Assembly: GCA_030616465.1 (NCBI GenBank)
Contig: JAUWXH010000105.1
Location: 1 to 6,930, forward strand
DNA from: Planctomycetota bacterium
Lineage (GTDB): Bacteria; Planctomycetota; Phycisphaerae; UBA1845; Fen-1342
Direction: 5' to 3'
Length of the DNA stretch: 6,930 nucleotides
Below, piece after piece: positions 1 through 5,554 of the stretch. The position numbers and the translations under genes are program-made. Each line of letters starts with the position of its first letter. Position 1 is the stretch's first letter. The notes under the pieces were generated by a model, which searched no databases, was not told the DNA's origin, and was given only the letters and a program-made list of their open reading frames with translations.

Positions 1-257
1 TGCAAGGCAAGATCACGTCGATCGTTGAGTGGCGGGTAGCCGACGGCCAGCAGATTCGCTGGGCGCTTGACTTCGAGACGGGCCGGCTGCTCGAGGCACG
101 GGTCTTCGACGCCCGGCACCCCGGCGCGGTTGTCTGGCTGCCCGACCCGCAGCCAGCGCCCGACGGTCTGGTCTTCCCGGACAGGTGGACGCGGCAGACC
201 GGGTCCGGCGTGCGCACGGTCATCGAGATGGTCTCGGATGTGGAGGGCACTCCGTGA
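1..257 (+). CDS. C-terminal part of an unrecognised protein (5' truncated by window edge)
   Basis: An open frame enters from the left edge (first full codon at 3) and ends at TGA 255-257, giving 84 residues. The fragment has alternating hydrophobic/charged strands (GKITSIVEWRV, QIRWALDFETGRLLEARVF) followed by a Pro/Asp-rich turn and a last strand (RTVIEMVSDVE). This looks like the end of a beta-rich domain. It is loosely reminiscent of LolA/RseB-type lipoprotein-binding folds, in which strands carry phrases such as 'DFETGRLLEARVFD', but I cannot assign a family. The stop codon overlaps the GTG start of the next gene (GTGA, 254-257), so the two are probably co-transcribed and translationally coupled. 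An RseB/LolA-like envelope protein beside HtrA-like genes would fit an envelope-stress operon; that is inference only. Confidence 0.7.
   Translation, partial: QGKITSIVEWRVADGQQIRWALDFETGRLLEARVFDARHPGAVVWLPDPQPAPDGLVFPDRWTRQTGSGVRTVIEMVSDVEGTP
242..247 (+). promoter_or_regulatory. Shine-Dalgarno GGAGGG for the first HtrA-like gene
   Basis: GGAGGG lies 6 bases upstream of the GTG at 254. It decides the start: the frame is also open to a GTG at 185, but that start has no comparable site, would overlap the upstream gene by over 70 bases, and would bury the signal peptide. Confidence 0.75.
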
Positions 258-1288
258 GCGGCAAAGGGCCCTTGCTGGCGCTTGCGGTGGTGGCGCTGTG
301 CGGCGCAGCCCTGGCCGCCGTTGGTGCGGATGCCTCGCAAGCCGGCGGCCCCTTCGACGCCGCGATTGAGAAAGCGCAGCAGCGTGTCGTAAAGCTCTAC
401 GGCGGCAGCCTGGGCCGCGAGAAGGGCTACGGTTCCGGGATCGTCGTTTCGGCCGACGGTAAGATCGTGACCACACTCTCGATCCTGCTCGAAGGGCGGA
501 CGTTGCGGGTCGTGTTGCCGGACGGCCGGCGATTTCCGGCGCGCATTGTCGCGCGTGACCAGCGCCGCCAGCTTGCGCTCCTCCAGGTTGATGCGTTCGA
601 ACTGCCCTATTTCGAATTGAACGGCAGTGTGCACCTGCGGCCCGGCGACTGGCTCATCGCCGCGGCCAACCCGTTCAAGGTCGCCGACGGGCCGGAGCCA
701 GTTTCGGTTTCACTCGGAGTCCTGTCCGGTCGCACGAGCTTGGCGGCGCGCCGCCGCGCGCAGGATTTCCCGTATAACGGACCGATCCTGCTGACCGACG
801 TGATCGTCGCCACGGCGGGTTCCGCCGGCGGGGCACTTGTGGACGCCGATGGCAACCTGGTCGGCCTGATCGGCAAGGCGGTCATCAGCAAGCAGACGAA
901 TACCTGGCTGAACTATGCGTTGCCCGTCGAGGAGGTCGCGGCGTTTGTGCAGGAAAGCAGCGCTGAACCCGGCCGGGAGGTGCCCAAGCCGTCACCGAGG
1001 GCGAAGCCGGATGCATCACGGCTCAACCTGGGTCTTCGCCTGTTCGACGTCGGTGGTCGTGAGCCGCCGCCGTACGTCGAGCGTGTGCGGCCGGACTCGC
1101 CGGCCTGGCACGCCGGGCTACGCCCCAACGATCTGATTCTGTCGATCGACGGACAGCAAGTTGTGACGTGCGCCGATTTCCGAGAGGCGGTGAACAAGCT
1201 GCGCCCCGGGCAGCGCGTTCCGCTCGTGATTAAACGGCGGGAGGAGGTCGTGACGTTGGAGCTGACGCTGGAGGAACCGTCGCCGTGA
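254..1288 (+). CDS. Exported HtrA/DegP-like pseudoprotease with C-terminal PDZ domain (first of a tandem pair)
   Basis: The protein has 344 residues from GTG 254, chosen because of the GGAGGG site and because it exposes a clean signal peptide (residues 1 to about 25: basic MSGKG start, hydrophobic LLALAVVALCGAALAAV). Residues about 35-235 follow the trypsin-like S1C/HtrA pattern: a GYGSGIVVSADGKIVT block (58-73), the 'D-x-x-x-x-LALLQV' block (102-112) and the GGALVDADGNLVGLIG block (192-207). All three catalytic positions are changed. The His slot (VLTNxH) is Ser76, the Asp slot before LALL is Gln106, and the Ser slot in GNSGG is Ala191 (sequence GSAGG, with a Ser one position early). A PDZ domain spans about 257-340 (VRPDSPAWHAGLRPNDLILSIDG). 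It is therefore predicted to be a non-proteolytic periplasmic scaffold or chaperone-like protein; its ligand is unknown. It overlaps both neighbouring genes by 4 bases. Confidence 0.88.
   Translation: MSGKGPLLALAVVALCGAALAAVGADASQAGGPFDAAIEKAQQRVVKLYGGSLGREKGYGSGIVVSADGKIVTTLSILLEGRTLRVVLPDGRRFPARIVARDQRRQLALLQVDAFELPYFELNGSVHLRPGDWLIAAANPFKVADGPEPVSVSLGVLSGRTSLAARRRAQDFPYNGPILLTDVIVATAGSAGGALVDADGNLVGLIGKAVISKQTNTWLNYALPVEEVAAFVQESSAEPGREVPKPSPRAKPDASRLNLGLRLFDVGGREPPPYVERVRPDSPAWHAGLRPNDLILSIDGQQVVTCADFREAVNKLRPGQRVPLVIKRREEVVTLELTLEEPSP
1270..1276 (+). promoter_or_regulatory. Shine-Dalgarno GGAGGAA for the second HtrA-like gene
   Basis: GGAGGAA sits 8 bases upstream of GTG 1285, inside the end of the preceding gene. 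It favours GTG 1285 over the in-frame ATG at 1309. Confidence 0.65.
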
Positions 1289-2511
1289 GGTGCGTGCCGG
1301 TCAGCGGTATGGCGTTCCTTTGCAACGATGGCAAACCCTTCTTGCGCAGACACGGCCGACACGGCCGTGCCACACACTGCGCGTCCACGCTCCGAAGTCC
1401 CCGCTCCTTTCTAGCGATCTTCGCCGCTTTGGCGTGCGCCCCTTCCTTAGCGGCGCAGGCCAGCGACGCTGCGGGTACCGTTTCGCAGGCGCGTCTCCAT
1501 GAATACCAGCAACAAGTTTTCCGCGCGGCGCTGCGCGCCGTGCAGCCCTCAATCGTTCGGATCGACACGATCGGCGGGGCGCAGCCGGTGCGGCGTGCGT
1601 CGCCCGTCGGTGGAGGGGCCGCACCAGGGTTTCGGCAAGCCGACGGGCCGACCACCGGCCTGATCTGGTCCGCCGACGGCTACATCATCACCAGCAGCTT
1701 CAACTTCATCCGCGATCCGTCGATCATCACGGTCACGCTGCACGACGGGCGGCGCTTCGTGGCCAAGCTGATCGCGCGTGACCGGCCGGCACGGCTGGCG
1801 CTGCTGAAGATCGAGGCGGCCGATCTGCCGGTGCCGCGTTTGCTCGCCCGAGACCAGCTCCGGCCCGGGCAGTGGGCCCTGGCCGCCGGCTGCGGACACG
1901 GCAGCGATACGCCGGCCGTCTCCGTCGGCATCGTCAGCGCCGTTGACCGCATGAGTGGACTGGCCGTCCAGACCGACGCGAAGGTCTCGCCGGCGAATTA
2001 CGGCGGCCCGCTGTTTGACCTGGCGGGGCGGGTCATCGGCGTCTGCGTCCCGATGGGACCGGGTGAAGACGAGATCGCCGACGCGCAGTGGTACGACTCG
2101 GGCATCGGCTTTGCGGTTGACACGGACCTCGTCCACAGCCGCGTGCAGCGTCTGAAGCATGGGCGCGATCTGCAACGCGGGCTGATGGGTGTGTCGTTGG
2201 ATACGCGCGCCCCGGTCGTCGGCTTGACGCCCAGAGAGCCCGTGGATCAGCCCCCAACGGACGGCTTGCGCATCGACGCCGAGCCGCGCGGCCCGGCGGC
2301 CGACGCCGGCCTGAGAGAGGGCGACGTCATCACCCGCCTTGACGGCATTCCCGTGCCACGCCTGCCGGACCTCCGCCGCGTGCTGGCTCGCAAGGTGGCC
2401 GGCGATCTGCTCGCGGTGACATACCGCCGGGGTGAGAGCGTGCGCACGGCGATGCTTACACTCGTGAGCGCCGAAGCATTCCGCGAGCCCAGCGCTACGC
2501 AGCCGAAATAG
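1285..2511 (+). CDS. Exported HtrA/DegP-like pseudoprotease with C-terminal PDZ domain (second of a tandem pair)
   Basis: The protein has 408 residues from GTG 1285, with a GTGA overlap to the previous stop and a GGAGGAA site; ATG 1309 is the only plausible alternative start. The hydrophobic core of the signal peptide (FLAIFAALACAPSLAAQA, 42-59) begins only after about 40 residues. That unusually long basic n-region is partly encoded by a palindromic repeat (HGRHGRATH). The trypsin-like region spans about 75-290. GYIITSSFN (132-140) puts Phe139 in the His slot, RDRPARLALLKI (165-176) puts Arg170 in the Asp slot, and PANYGGPLFDLAGRVIG (236-252) puts Tyr239 in the nucleophile slot, so the whole triad is missing. 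The GGPL turn and hydrophobic framework are kept, which argues for a maintained fold rather than decay. A PDZ domain covers about 325-395 (PRGPAADAGLREGDVITRLDG). It is a diverged paralogue of the upstream gene. The role is inferred to be a structural or binding protein in the envelope. Confidence 0.88.
   Translation: MRCVPVSGMAFLCNDGKPFLRRHGRHGRATHCASTLRSPRSFLAIFAALACAPSLAAQASDAAGTVSQARLHEYQQQVFRAALRAVQPSIVRIDTIGGAQPVRRASPVGGGAAPGFRQADGPTTGLIWSADGYIITSSFNFIRDPSIITVTLHDGRRFVAKLIARDRPARLALLKIEAADLPVPRLLARDQLRPGQWALAAGCGHGSDTPAVSVGIVSAVDRMSGLAVQTDAKVSPANYGGPLFDLAGRVIGVCVPMGPGEDEIADAQWYDSGIGFAVDTDLVHSRVQRLKHGRDLQRGLMGVSLDTRAPVVGLTPREPVDQPPTDGLRIDAEPRGPAADAGLREGDVITRLDGIPVPRLPDLRRVLARKVAGDLLAVTYRRGESVRTAMLTLVSAEAFREPSATQPK
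1350..1369 (+). repeat. Short palindromic repeat inside the N-terminal coding region
   Basis: CACGGCCG (1351-1358) and CGGCCGTG (1362-1369) form an 8-bp perfect stem with a 3-base loop. ACACGGCCG also occurs twice in direct orientation (1350-1358 and 1359-1367). Translated, it gives RHGRHGRATH, very like the 'HGRDARATH' peptide that I recall arising repeatedly in planctomycete and verrucomicrobial annotations when an interspersed palindrome is read as protein. It lies upstream of the signal-peptide core, where extra residues would be tolerated. The element may extend on either side (about 1310-1380), but its borders cannot be set from one copy. Confidence 0.6.
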
Positions 2512-2538
2512 GCTTGAATTCTCCGGCCGGCCATACCC

Positions 2539-2636
2539 TGTCATTCCGAGGGAGCGAAGCGACTGAGGAATCTTTGCCCGATTGCGCAAGATCTCTCGGT
2601 CTCGCGGCAAGATCCCTCGCTTCGCTCGGGATGACA
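2539..2636. repeat. 98-bp imperfect inverted-repeat element (dispersed MITE/REP-like type)
   Basis: The left end TGTCATTCCGAG (2539-2550) matches the right end CTCGGGATGACA (2625-2636) as an inverted repeat with one mismatch. Further pairing continues inward (GCGAAGCG with CGCTTCGC, then AGGAATCTTTGCC with GGCAAGATCCCT, with small offsets). A second, related GCAAGATC-CTCG unit lies inside (2585-2597 beside 2607-2619). It is non-coding. In the reverse frame it reads 'VIPSEARDL' and 'SSRAKRGI', peptides I recognise as spurious products of a widespread bacterial interspersed repeat. It separates the pseudoprotease operon from lutABC and could fold into a long hairpin in RNA. No transposase is linked, so any mobility would need to be supplied in trans. 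Confidence 0.8.
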
Positions 2637-2658
2637 CATGCATGATCCCGGCTAGAAT
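2631..2658 (+). promoter_or_regulatory. Putative sigma-70-type promoter for lutABC
   Basis: ATGACA (2631-2636, 5 of 6 matches to TTGACA) and TAGAAT (2653-2658, 5 of 6 to TATAAT) are separated by 16 bases. The -35 hexamer is the extreme right end of the inverted-repeat element. Transcription would begin near 2665, giving a leader of about 43 bases before the GTG of lutA. This fits the lutA start chosen here, because the longer in-frame ATG options at 2642 and 2657 would lie in or upstream of the -10 region. Confidence 0.5.
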
Positions 2659-2707
2659 GGCCCCCCACGAAGCACGTGTTTCCGGTTGTTACGCGGAGCT
2701 CGATGCC

Positions 2708-3451
2708 GTGGAAGTTGCTTTGTTCGTCACCTGCCTGACCGACACGTTTTTTCCGCGCGTCGGCGAGGCGGTGGTGCGGGTCCTGCGGCATTTTGGCTGC
2801 CGCGTGGAGTTCCCCGAGGGGCAGACCTGCTGTGGTCAGCCGGCGTTCAACAGCGGTTTCGACGCGGAGGCTGCCGCCCTGGCCCGCCGAATGATCCCGG
2901 TCTTCGAGCCGTACGAGCAGGTGGTGACGCCCTCGGCGTCGTGCGCCACGATGGTCAAGACGCACTTCCCCGAACTGCTCGCGGATGAGGCCCGCTGGCG
3001 TGAGGCCGCAGCGCGGCTGGCAGCGAAGACGTACGAGTTCACGACGTTTCTGCGCGAGAAGTTGGACGTGGACATCGGCGCACACCTGTCGTTTGACGAG
3101 CCGGTGACTTTCCACTTTCCCTGCCACGCGCGTGAGGCTTACGGGCCCGACGACTTGCACAACTGGCTCGCCGGCGGCAAGCAGGCCGATCTGTGCGTGC
3201 CCGAGCACAGCGATCTTTGCTGCGGCTTCGGCGGGCTGTTCGCCGTCGATTACCCCGAAATCAGCGGGCCGATGCTGGCCGATCGGCTCGAAGATCTCGC
3301 CGCCAGCGGCGCGCGACTCGTGATCTGCAACGAAGGCGGCTGCACACTCAGCTTGGCGGGGGGAGCGCATCGCCGCGGGCTGCCGCTGCGCTTCAAACAC
3401 GTTGCCGAGTGCCTGGCCGAATCACTGGGCTTGATGGAGCCGGAACGTTGA
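2708..3451 (+). CDS. lutA: LutA, cysteine-rich (CCG-domain) subunit of the L-lactate oxidation complex
   Basis: The product is part of the LutABC complex that oxidises L-lactate to pyruvate in the cytoplasm; LutA carries two CCG (cysteine-rich) domains like those of HdrB and GlpC. From GTG 2708 the protein has 247 residues, close to the roughly 240 usual for the family, and begins VEVALFVTCLTDTFFP, matching the typical LutA N-terminus. The first motif is FPEGQTCCGQPAFNSG (Cys41-Cys42-Gly43) with Cys79 in SASCATMV. The second is FPCHAREAYG (Cys139) and LCCGFGGLF (Cys171-Cys172-Gly173) with Cys212. GGAG at 2695-2698 lies 9 bases before the start. Upstream in-frame ATGs (2642, 2657) would add a non-homologous leader and overlap the predicted -10 box. 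The stop overlaps the TTG of lutB by 4 bases. Confidence 0.9.
   Translation: MEVALFVTCLTDTFFPRVGEAVVRVLRHFGCRVEFPEGQTCCGQPAFNSGFDAEAAALARRMIPVFEPYEQVVTPSASCATMVKTHFPELLADEARWREAAARLAAKTYEFTTFLREKLDVDIGAHLSFDEPVTFHFPCHAREAYGPDDLHNWLAGGKQADLCVPEHSDLCCGFGGLFAVDYPEISGPMLADRLEDLAASGARLVICNEGGCTLSLAGGAHRRGLPLRFKHVAECLAESLGLMEPER
3436..3439 (+). promoter_or_regulatory. Shine-Dalgarno GGAG deciding the TTG start of lutB
   Basis: GGAG lies 8 bases upstream of TTG 3448. Together with the TTGA overlap of lutA stop and lutB start, it supports the rare TTG codon. The lutB frame stays open to about 3193, but that stretch lies inside lutA and has no LutB-like sequence. Confidence 0.6.
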
Positions 3452-4848
3452 GCACCCCAACGGCATTTCGGCAGCGTGTCTGCGAGGCGGTCGCGGATGA
3501 ACGCGTCGTGCGCGCGGTTCATCTGGCGACGTGGCATAAGATGGAGGCCCGCGCCGAGAGCATGCGGCAACTGCGTGACCCGGAAGCGATTCGCGAACTG
3601 GCCGCGCAGATCAAGCAGCACACCCTCGAGAACCTGCCGCACTATCTGGAGCAGTTCGTCGCGCAGGTGGAGCGGAGCGGCGGATGTGTGCACTTCGCTG
3701 CGGACGCCGACACGGCCCGCCGAATCATCTGCGACATCGCCGCCGCGCACGGCACCAAGCTGGCCGTCAAGGCCAAGAGCATGACGAGTGAGGAGATTCA
3801 CCTGAACGATGCGCTCGAAGCGGCCGGTGTGCGCACCGTCGAGACCGACCTGGGCGAGTTCATCGTCCAGATCGATCACGATCGGCCCAGCCACATCGTC
3901 ACGCCGATCATCCATAAGGATCGACAGCAGATCGCGCGGGCGCTGGTCCGTGAGACCGGGTGTGAGTACACCGAAGACGCCGAGGAGCTGACCGCCATCG
4001 CCCGGCGATACCTGCGCGACATCTTCCGCCGCTGCGACCTCGGCATCACCGGCGTGAACTTCGGCGTGGCCGAGAGCGGCACGCTGTGCATCTGCACGAA
4101 CGAGGGCAATGGGCGCATGTCCAGCACGCGCCCGCGCGTCCACGTCGCGCTGATGGGGATCGAGAAGCTCGTCCCGCGCCTGCGCGACCTGCCCGTGTTC
4201 CTCAAGCTGCTGGCACGCTCGAGCACGGGACAACCGCTGACCGTCTATACCACGCTGGTCACCGGCCCCAAGCGGGTCGACGACCCCGACGGGCCGGAAG
4301 AACTGCACGTCGTGCTGCTGGACAACGGGCGGTCCGAGCTGCTCACCGGCGAGTTTGCCGAGGTGCTCCGCTGCATCCGCTGTGGGGCGTGCCTCAACGC
4401 CTGCCCTGTTTACCGCAACATCGGCGGCCACGCGTATGGCAGCGTTTACCCCGGCCCGATCGGCAGCCTGGTCACGCCGCTGCTGCAAGGGCTGGACGAG
4501 CACGCGGAGTTGCCGCGCGCTTCGAGCCTGTGCGGGGCTTGCCAGGTCGTCTGCCCGGTGAAGATCGACATTCCGGGGTTGCTGGTGCGGCTGCGGGTCC
4601 GCACGAGGCGTTCGCAGCCGTTGCTCAAGCGGGCGGCAATACGCCTCTGGAAATGGATGATGAAGTCGCCGACACGGTACGCCTGGGTTCAGTGGTGCCT
4701 GTCACGTCTGCTTCCCGACTGCCGGGACGGATGGTCGCGCGGGGGCCCCGGCCCGTTGGGTGCCTGGACCCACTGCCGCGACCTGCCCATCCCGCCGAAG
4801 CAGAGCTTCCGAAAGCTGTGGCGCGAGAGGCTGAGTGATGAACGCTGA
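3448..4848 (+). CDS. lutB: LutB, LUD-domain ferredoxin-type subunit of the L-lactate oxidation complex
   Basis: The protein has 466 residues from TTG 3448, near the usual length of about 475. The N-terminal LUD domain contains LATWHKMEARAESMRQLRD (about 28-46), VKAKSMTSEEIHLN, and the signature ESGTLCICTNEGNGRM (209-224) followed by PRVHVALMGIEKLVP. Two iron-sulfur motifs follow: CIRCGACLNACP (Cys309, 312, 315, 319) and LCGACQVVCP (Cys362, 365, 369). The C-terminal LutB tail is intact, with GPLGAWTHCRDLPIPPKQSFRKLW near the end. Family knowledge assigns it electron transfer within LutABC. It overlaps lutA by 4 bases and lutC by 11, so the three subunits are likely translated in a coupled way. 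No truncation or missing cluster ligand is seen. Confidence 0.95.
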   Translation: MSTPTAFRQRVCEAVADERVVRAVHLATWHKMEARAESMRQLRDPEAIRELAAQIKQHTLENLPHYLEQFVAQVERSGGCVHFAADADTARRIICDIAAAHGTKLAVKAKSMTSEEIHLNDALEAAGVRTVETDLGEFIVQIDHDRPSHIVTPIIHKDRQQIARALVRETGCEYTEDAEELTAIARRYLRDIFRRCDLGITGVNFGVAESGTLCICTNEGNGRMSSTRPRVHVALMGIEKLVPRLRDLPVFLKLLARSSTGQPLTVYTTLVTGPKRVDDPDGPEELHVVLLDNGRSELLTGEFAEVLRCIRCGACLNACPVYRNIGGHAYGSVYPGPIGSLVTPLLQGLDEHAELPRASSLCGACQVVCPVKIDIPGLLVRLRVRTRRSQPLLKRAAIRLWKWMMKSPTRYAWVQWCLSRLLPDCRDGWSRGGPGPLGAWTHCRDLPIPPKQSFRKLWRERLSDER

Positions 4849-5536
4849 TCGAAGTGAGCCGCGGGCTTCAGCCCGCGCGGCCATGGCCGCGTTCATCGAC
4901 GCCCTGCGCCGTCGGCTACGGGATTTTGAATCCCGCGCGTCGTTGCCGCAGGAGCTTGAGCAGACCGTGCGACAGGTCGTCGCCAGCGACGACCTGCCGA
5001 CCAGGTTCACGCAGGCCGCGACGTCGGTGGGGTTGGAGGTCCACCCCGCTTCGCCGACGGACTGGATGGACCTGATCGGCGACATCCTGCGCAAGCACGA
5101 CGCCCACTCGGTCGTCGTGCAGCTCGACACTGATTCTCCGTTGGGCAAGCGCGCGGCCACTGAGCTTGGCAACCGCCTCACCGCCGACGGCTTTGCGCCG
5201 ACGACCGCGCTGGACGATGAAACGCTGTTTTCCGCCGACGCTGCCATAACGAGCGTGGCGGCGGCGATCGCTGAGACCGGGACGATCGTTTGCACATCTG
5301 GCCCGGGTCTGGCCCGCGGCGCGTCCCTGCTGCCGCCGGTACACGTGGCGATCGTGCAGACTTCCCAACTGGTTCCCGACCAGTGCGACTATTTTGACCA
5401 GCTTGCTGGCCAAGCCGGACTGCCCGCGAACATCAATCTGATCACCGGCCCGAGCAAAACGGCCGACATCGAAGGGATCCTGGTCACCGGCGTCCACGGC
5501 CCCCGCCACGTGCACGTGGTGCTCGTCTCGCCGTAG
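4838..5536 (+). CDS. lutC: LutC, LUD-domain subunit of the L-lactate oxidation complex
   Basis: The protein has 232 residues from ATG 4838, preceded by GAGAGG (4825-4830) with 7-base spacing; an adjacent GTG at 4835 is also in frame. Family members have about 230-240 residues. The C-terminal LUD core is clear: ADAAITSVAAAIAETGTIV (133-151), ARGASLLPPVHVAIV, ITGPSKTADIEGILVTG (202-218) and VHGPRHVHVVLV. Residues 7-13 (EPRASAR) come from a GC-rich palindromic repeat. ATG 4883, right after the repeat, starts the segment MAAFIDALRRRL, which resembles the usual LutC N-terminus, but it has no Shine-Dalgarno site. The 4838 start is therefore preferred, with some doubt. As the last gene of lutABC it supplies the third subunit needed for lactate oxidation. 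Confidence 0.92.
   Translation: MNADRSEPRASARAAMAAFIDALRRRLRDFESRASLPQELEQTVRQVVASDDLPTRFTQAATSVGLEVHPASPTDWMDLIGDILRKHDAHSVVVQLDTDSPLGKRAATELGNRLTADGFAPTTALDDETLFSADAAITSVAAAIAETGTIVCTSGPGLARGASLLPPVHVAIVQTSQLVPDQCDYFDQLAGQAGLPANINLITGPSKTADIEGILVTGVHGPRHVHVVLVSP
4860..4877. repeat. GC-rich palindrome in the first codons of lutC
   Basis: CGCGGGCT (4860-4867) and AGCCCGCG (4870-4877) form an 8-bp perfect stem with a 2-base loop, within a wider GAGCCGCGGGCTTCAGCCCG context (4856-4875). I recall sequences of the type 'CCGCGGGCTTCAGCCCGCG' as dispersed repeats in planctomycete-type genomes. In the mRNA the hairpin begins about 20 bases after the lutC start and could affect its translation. Confidence 0.5.
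4919..4935. repeat. Small perfect hairpin inside lutC
   Basis: CGGGATT (4919-4925) and AATCCCG (4929-4935) pair perfectly around a 3-base loop. It encodes residues 28-33 (RDFESR) of LutC. It may be a second short dispersed palindrome or chance; there is no T-tract, so it is not a terminator. Confidence 0.3.
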
Positions 5537-5554
5537 GCGCGCGGCAACTCAGCG

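Noticed and set aside
185..253. Longer N-terminus for the first HtrA-like protein (GTG 185)
   Set aside because: It would overlap the upstream gene by 73 bases and place a charged stretch before the signal peptide, while GTG 254 has a strong GGAGGG site.
2490..2500. CAGCGCTACGC shared with 5550-5560, both near gene ends
   Set aside because: An 11-base match in GC-rich DNA with no wider similarity is too short to call a repeat.
1549..2643. Minus-strand open frame of 364 residues beginning with SSRAKRGIL
   Set aside because: Its start lies in the inverted-repeat element, which produces well-known spurious peptides, and the rest is antisense to the second pseudoprotease.
2495..3400. Minus-strand open frame of 301 residues containing VIPSEARDL
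   Set aside because: It combines the antisense of lutA with the dispersed repeat; no protein-family features.
3193..3447. Upstream extension of the lutB frame inside lutA
   Set aside because: The residues are Arg-rich shadow sequence; the TTG at 3448 with GGAG and family-length agreement marks the real start.
3250..4503. Long minus-strand open frame (417 residues) opposite lutA/lutB
   Set aside because: High GC content creates long antisense frames. It lies wholly opposite clear lutA and lutB coding sequence and shows no recognisable domain.
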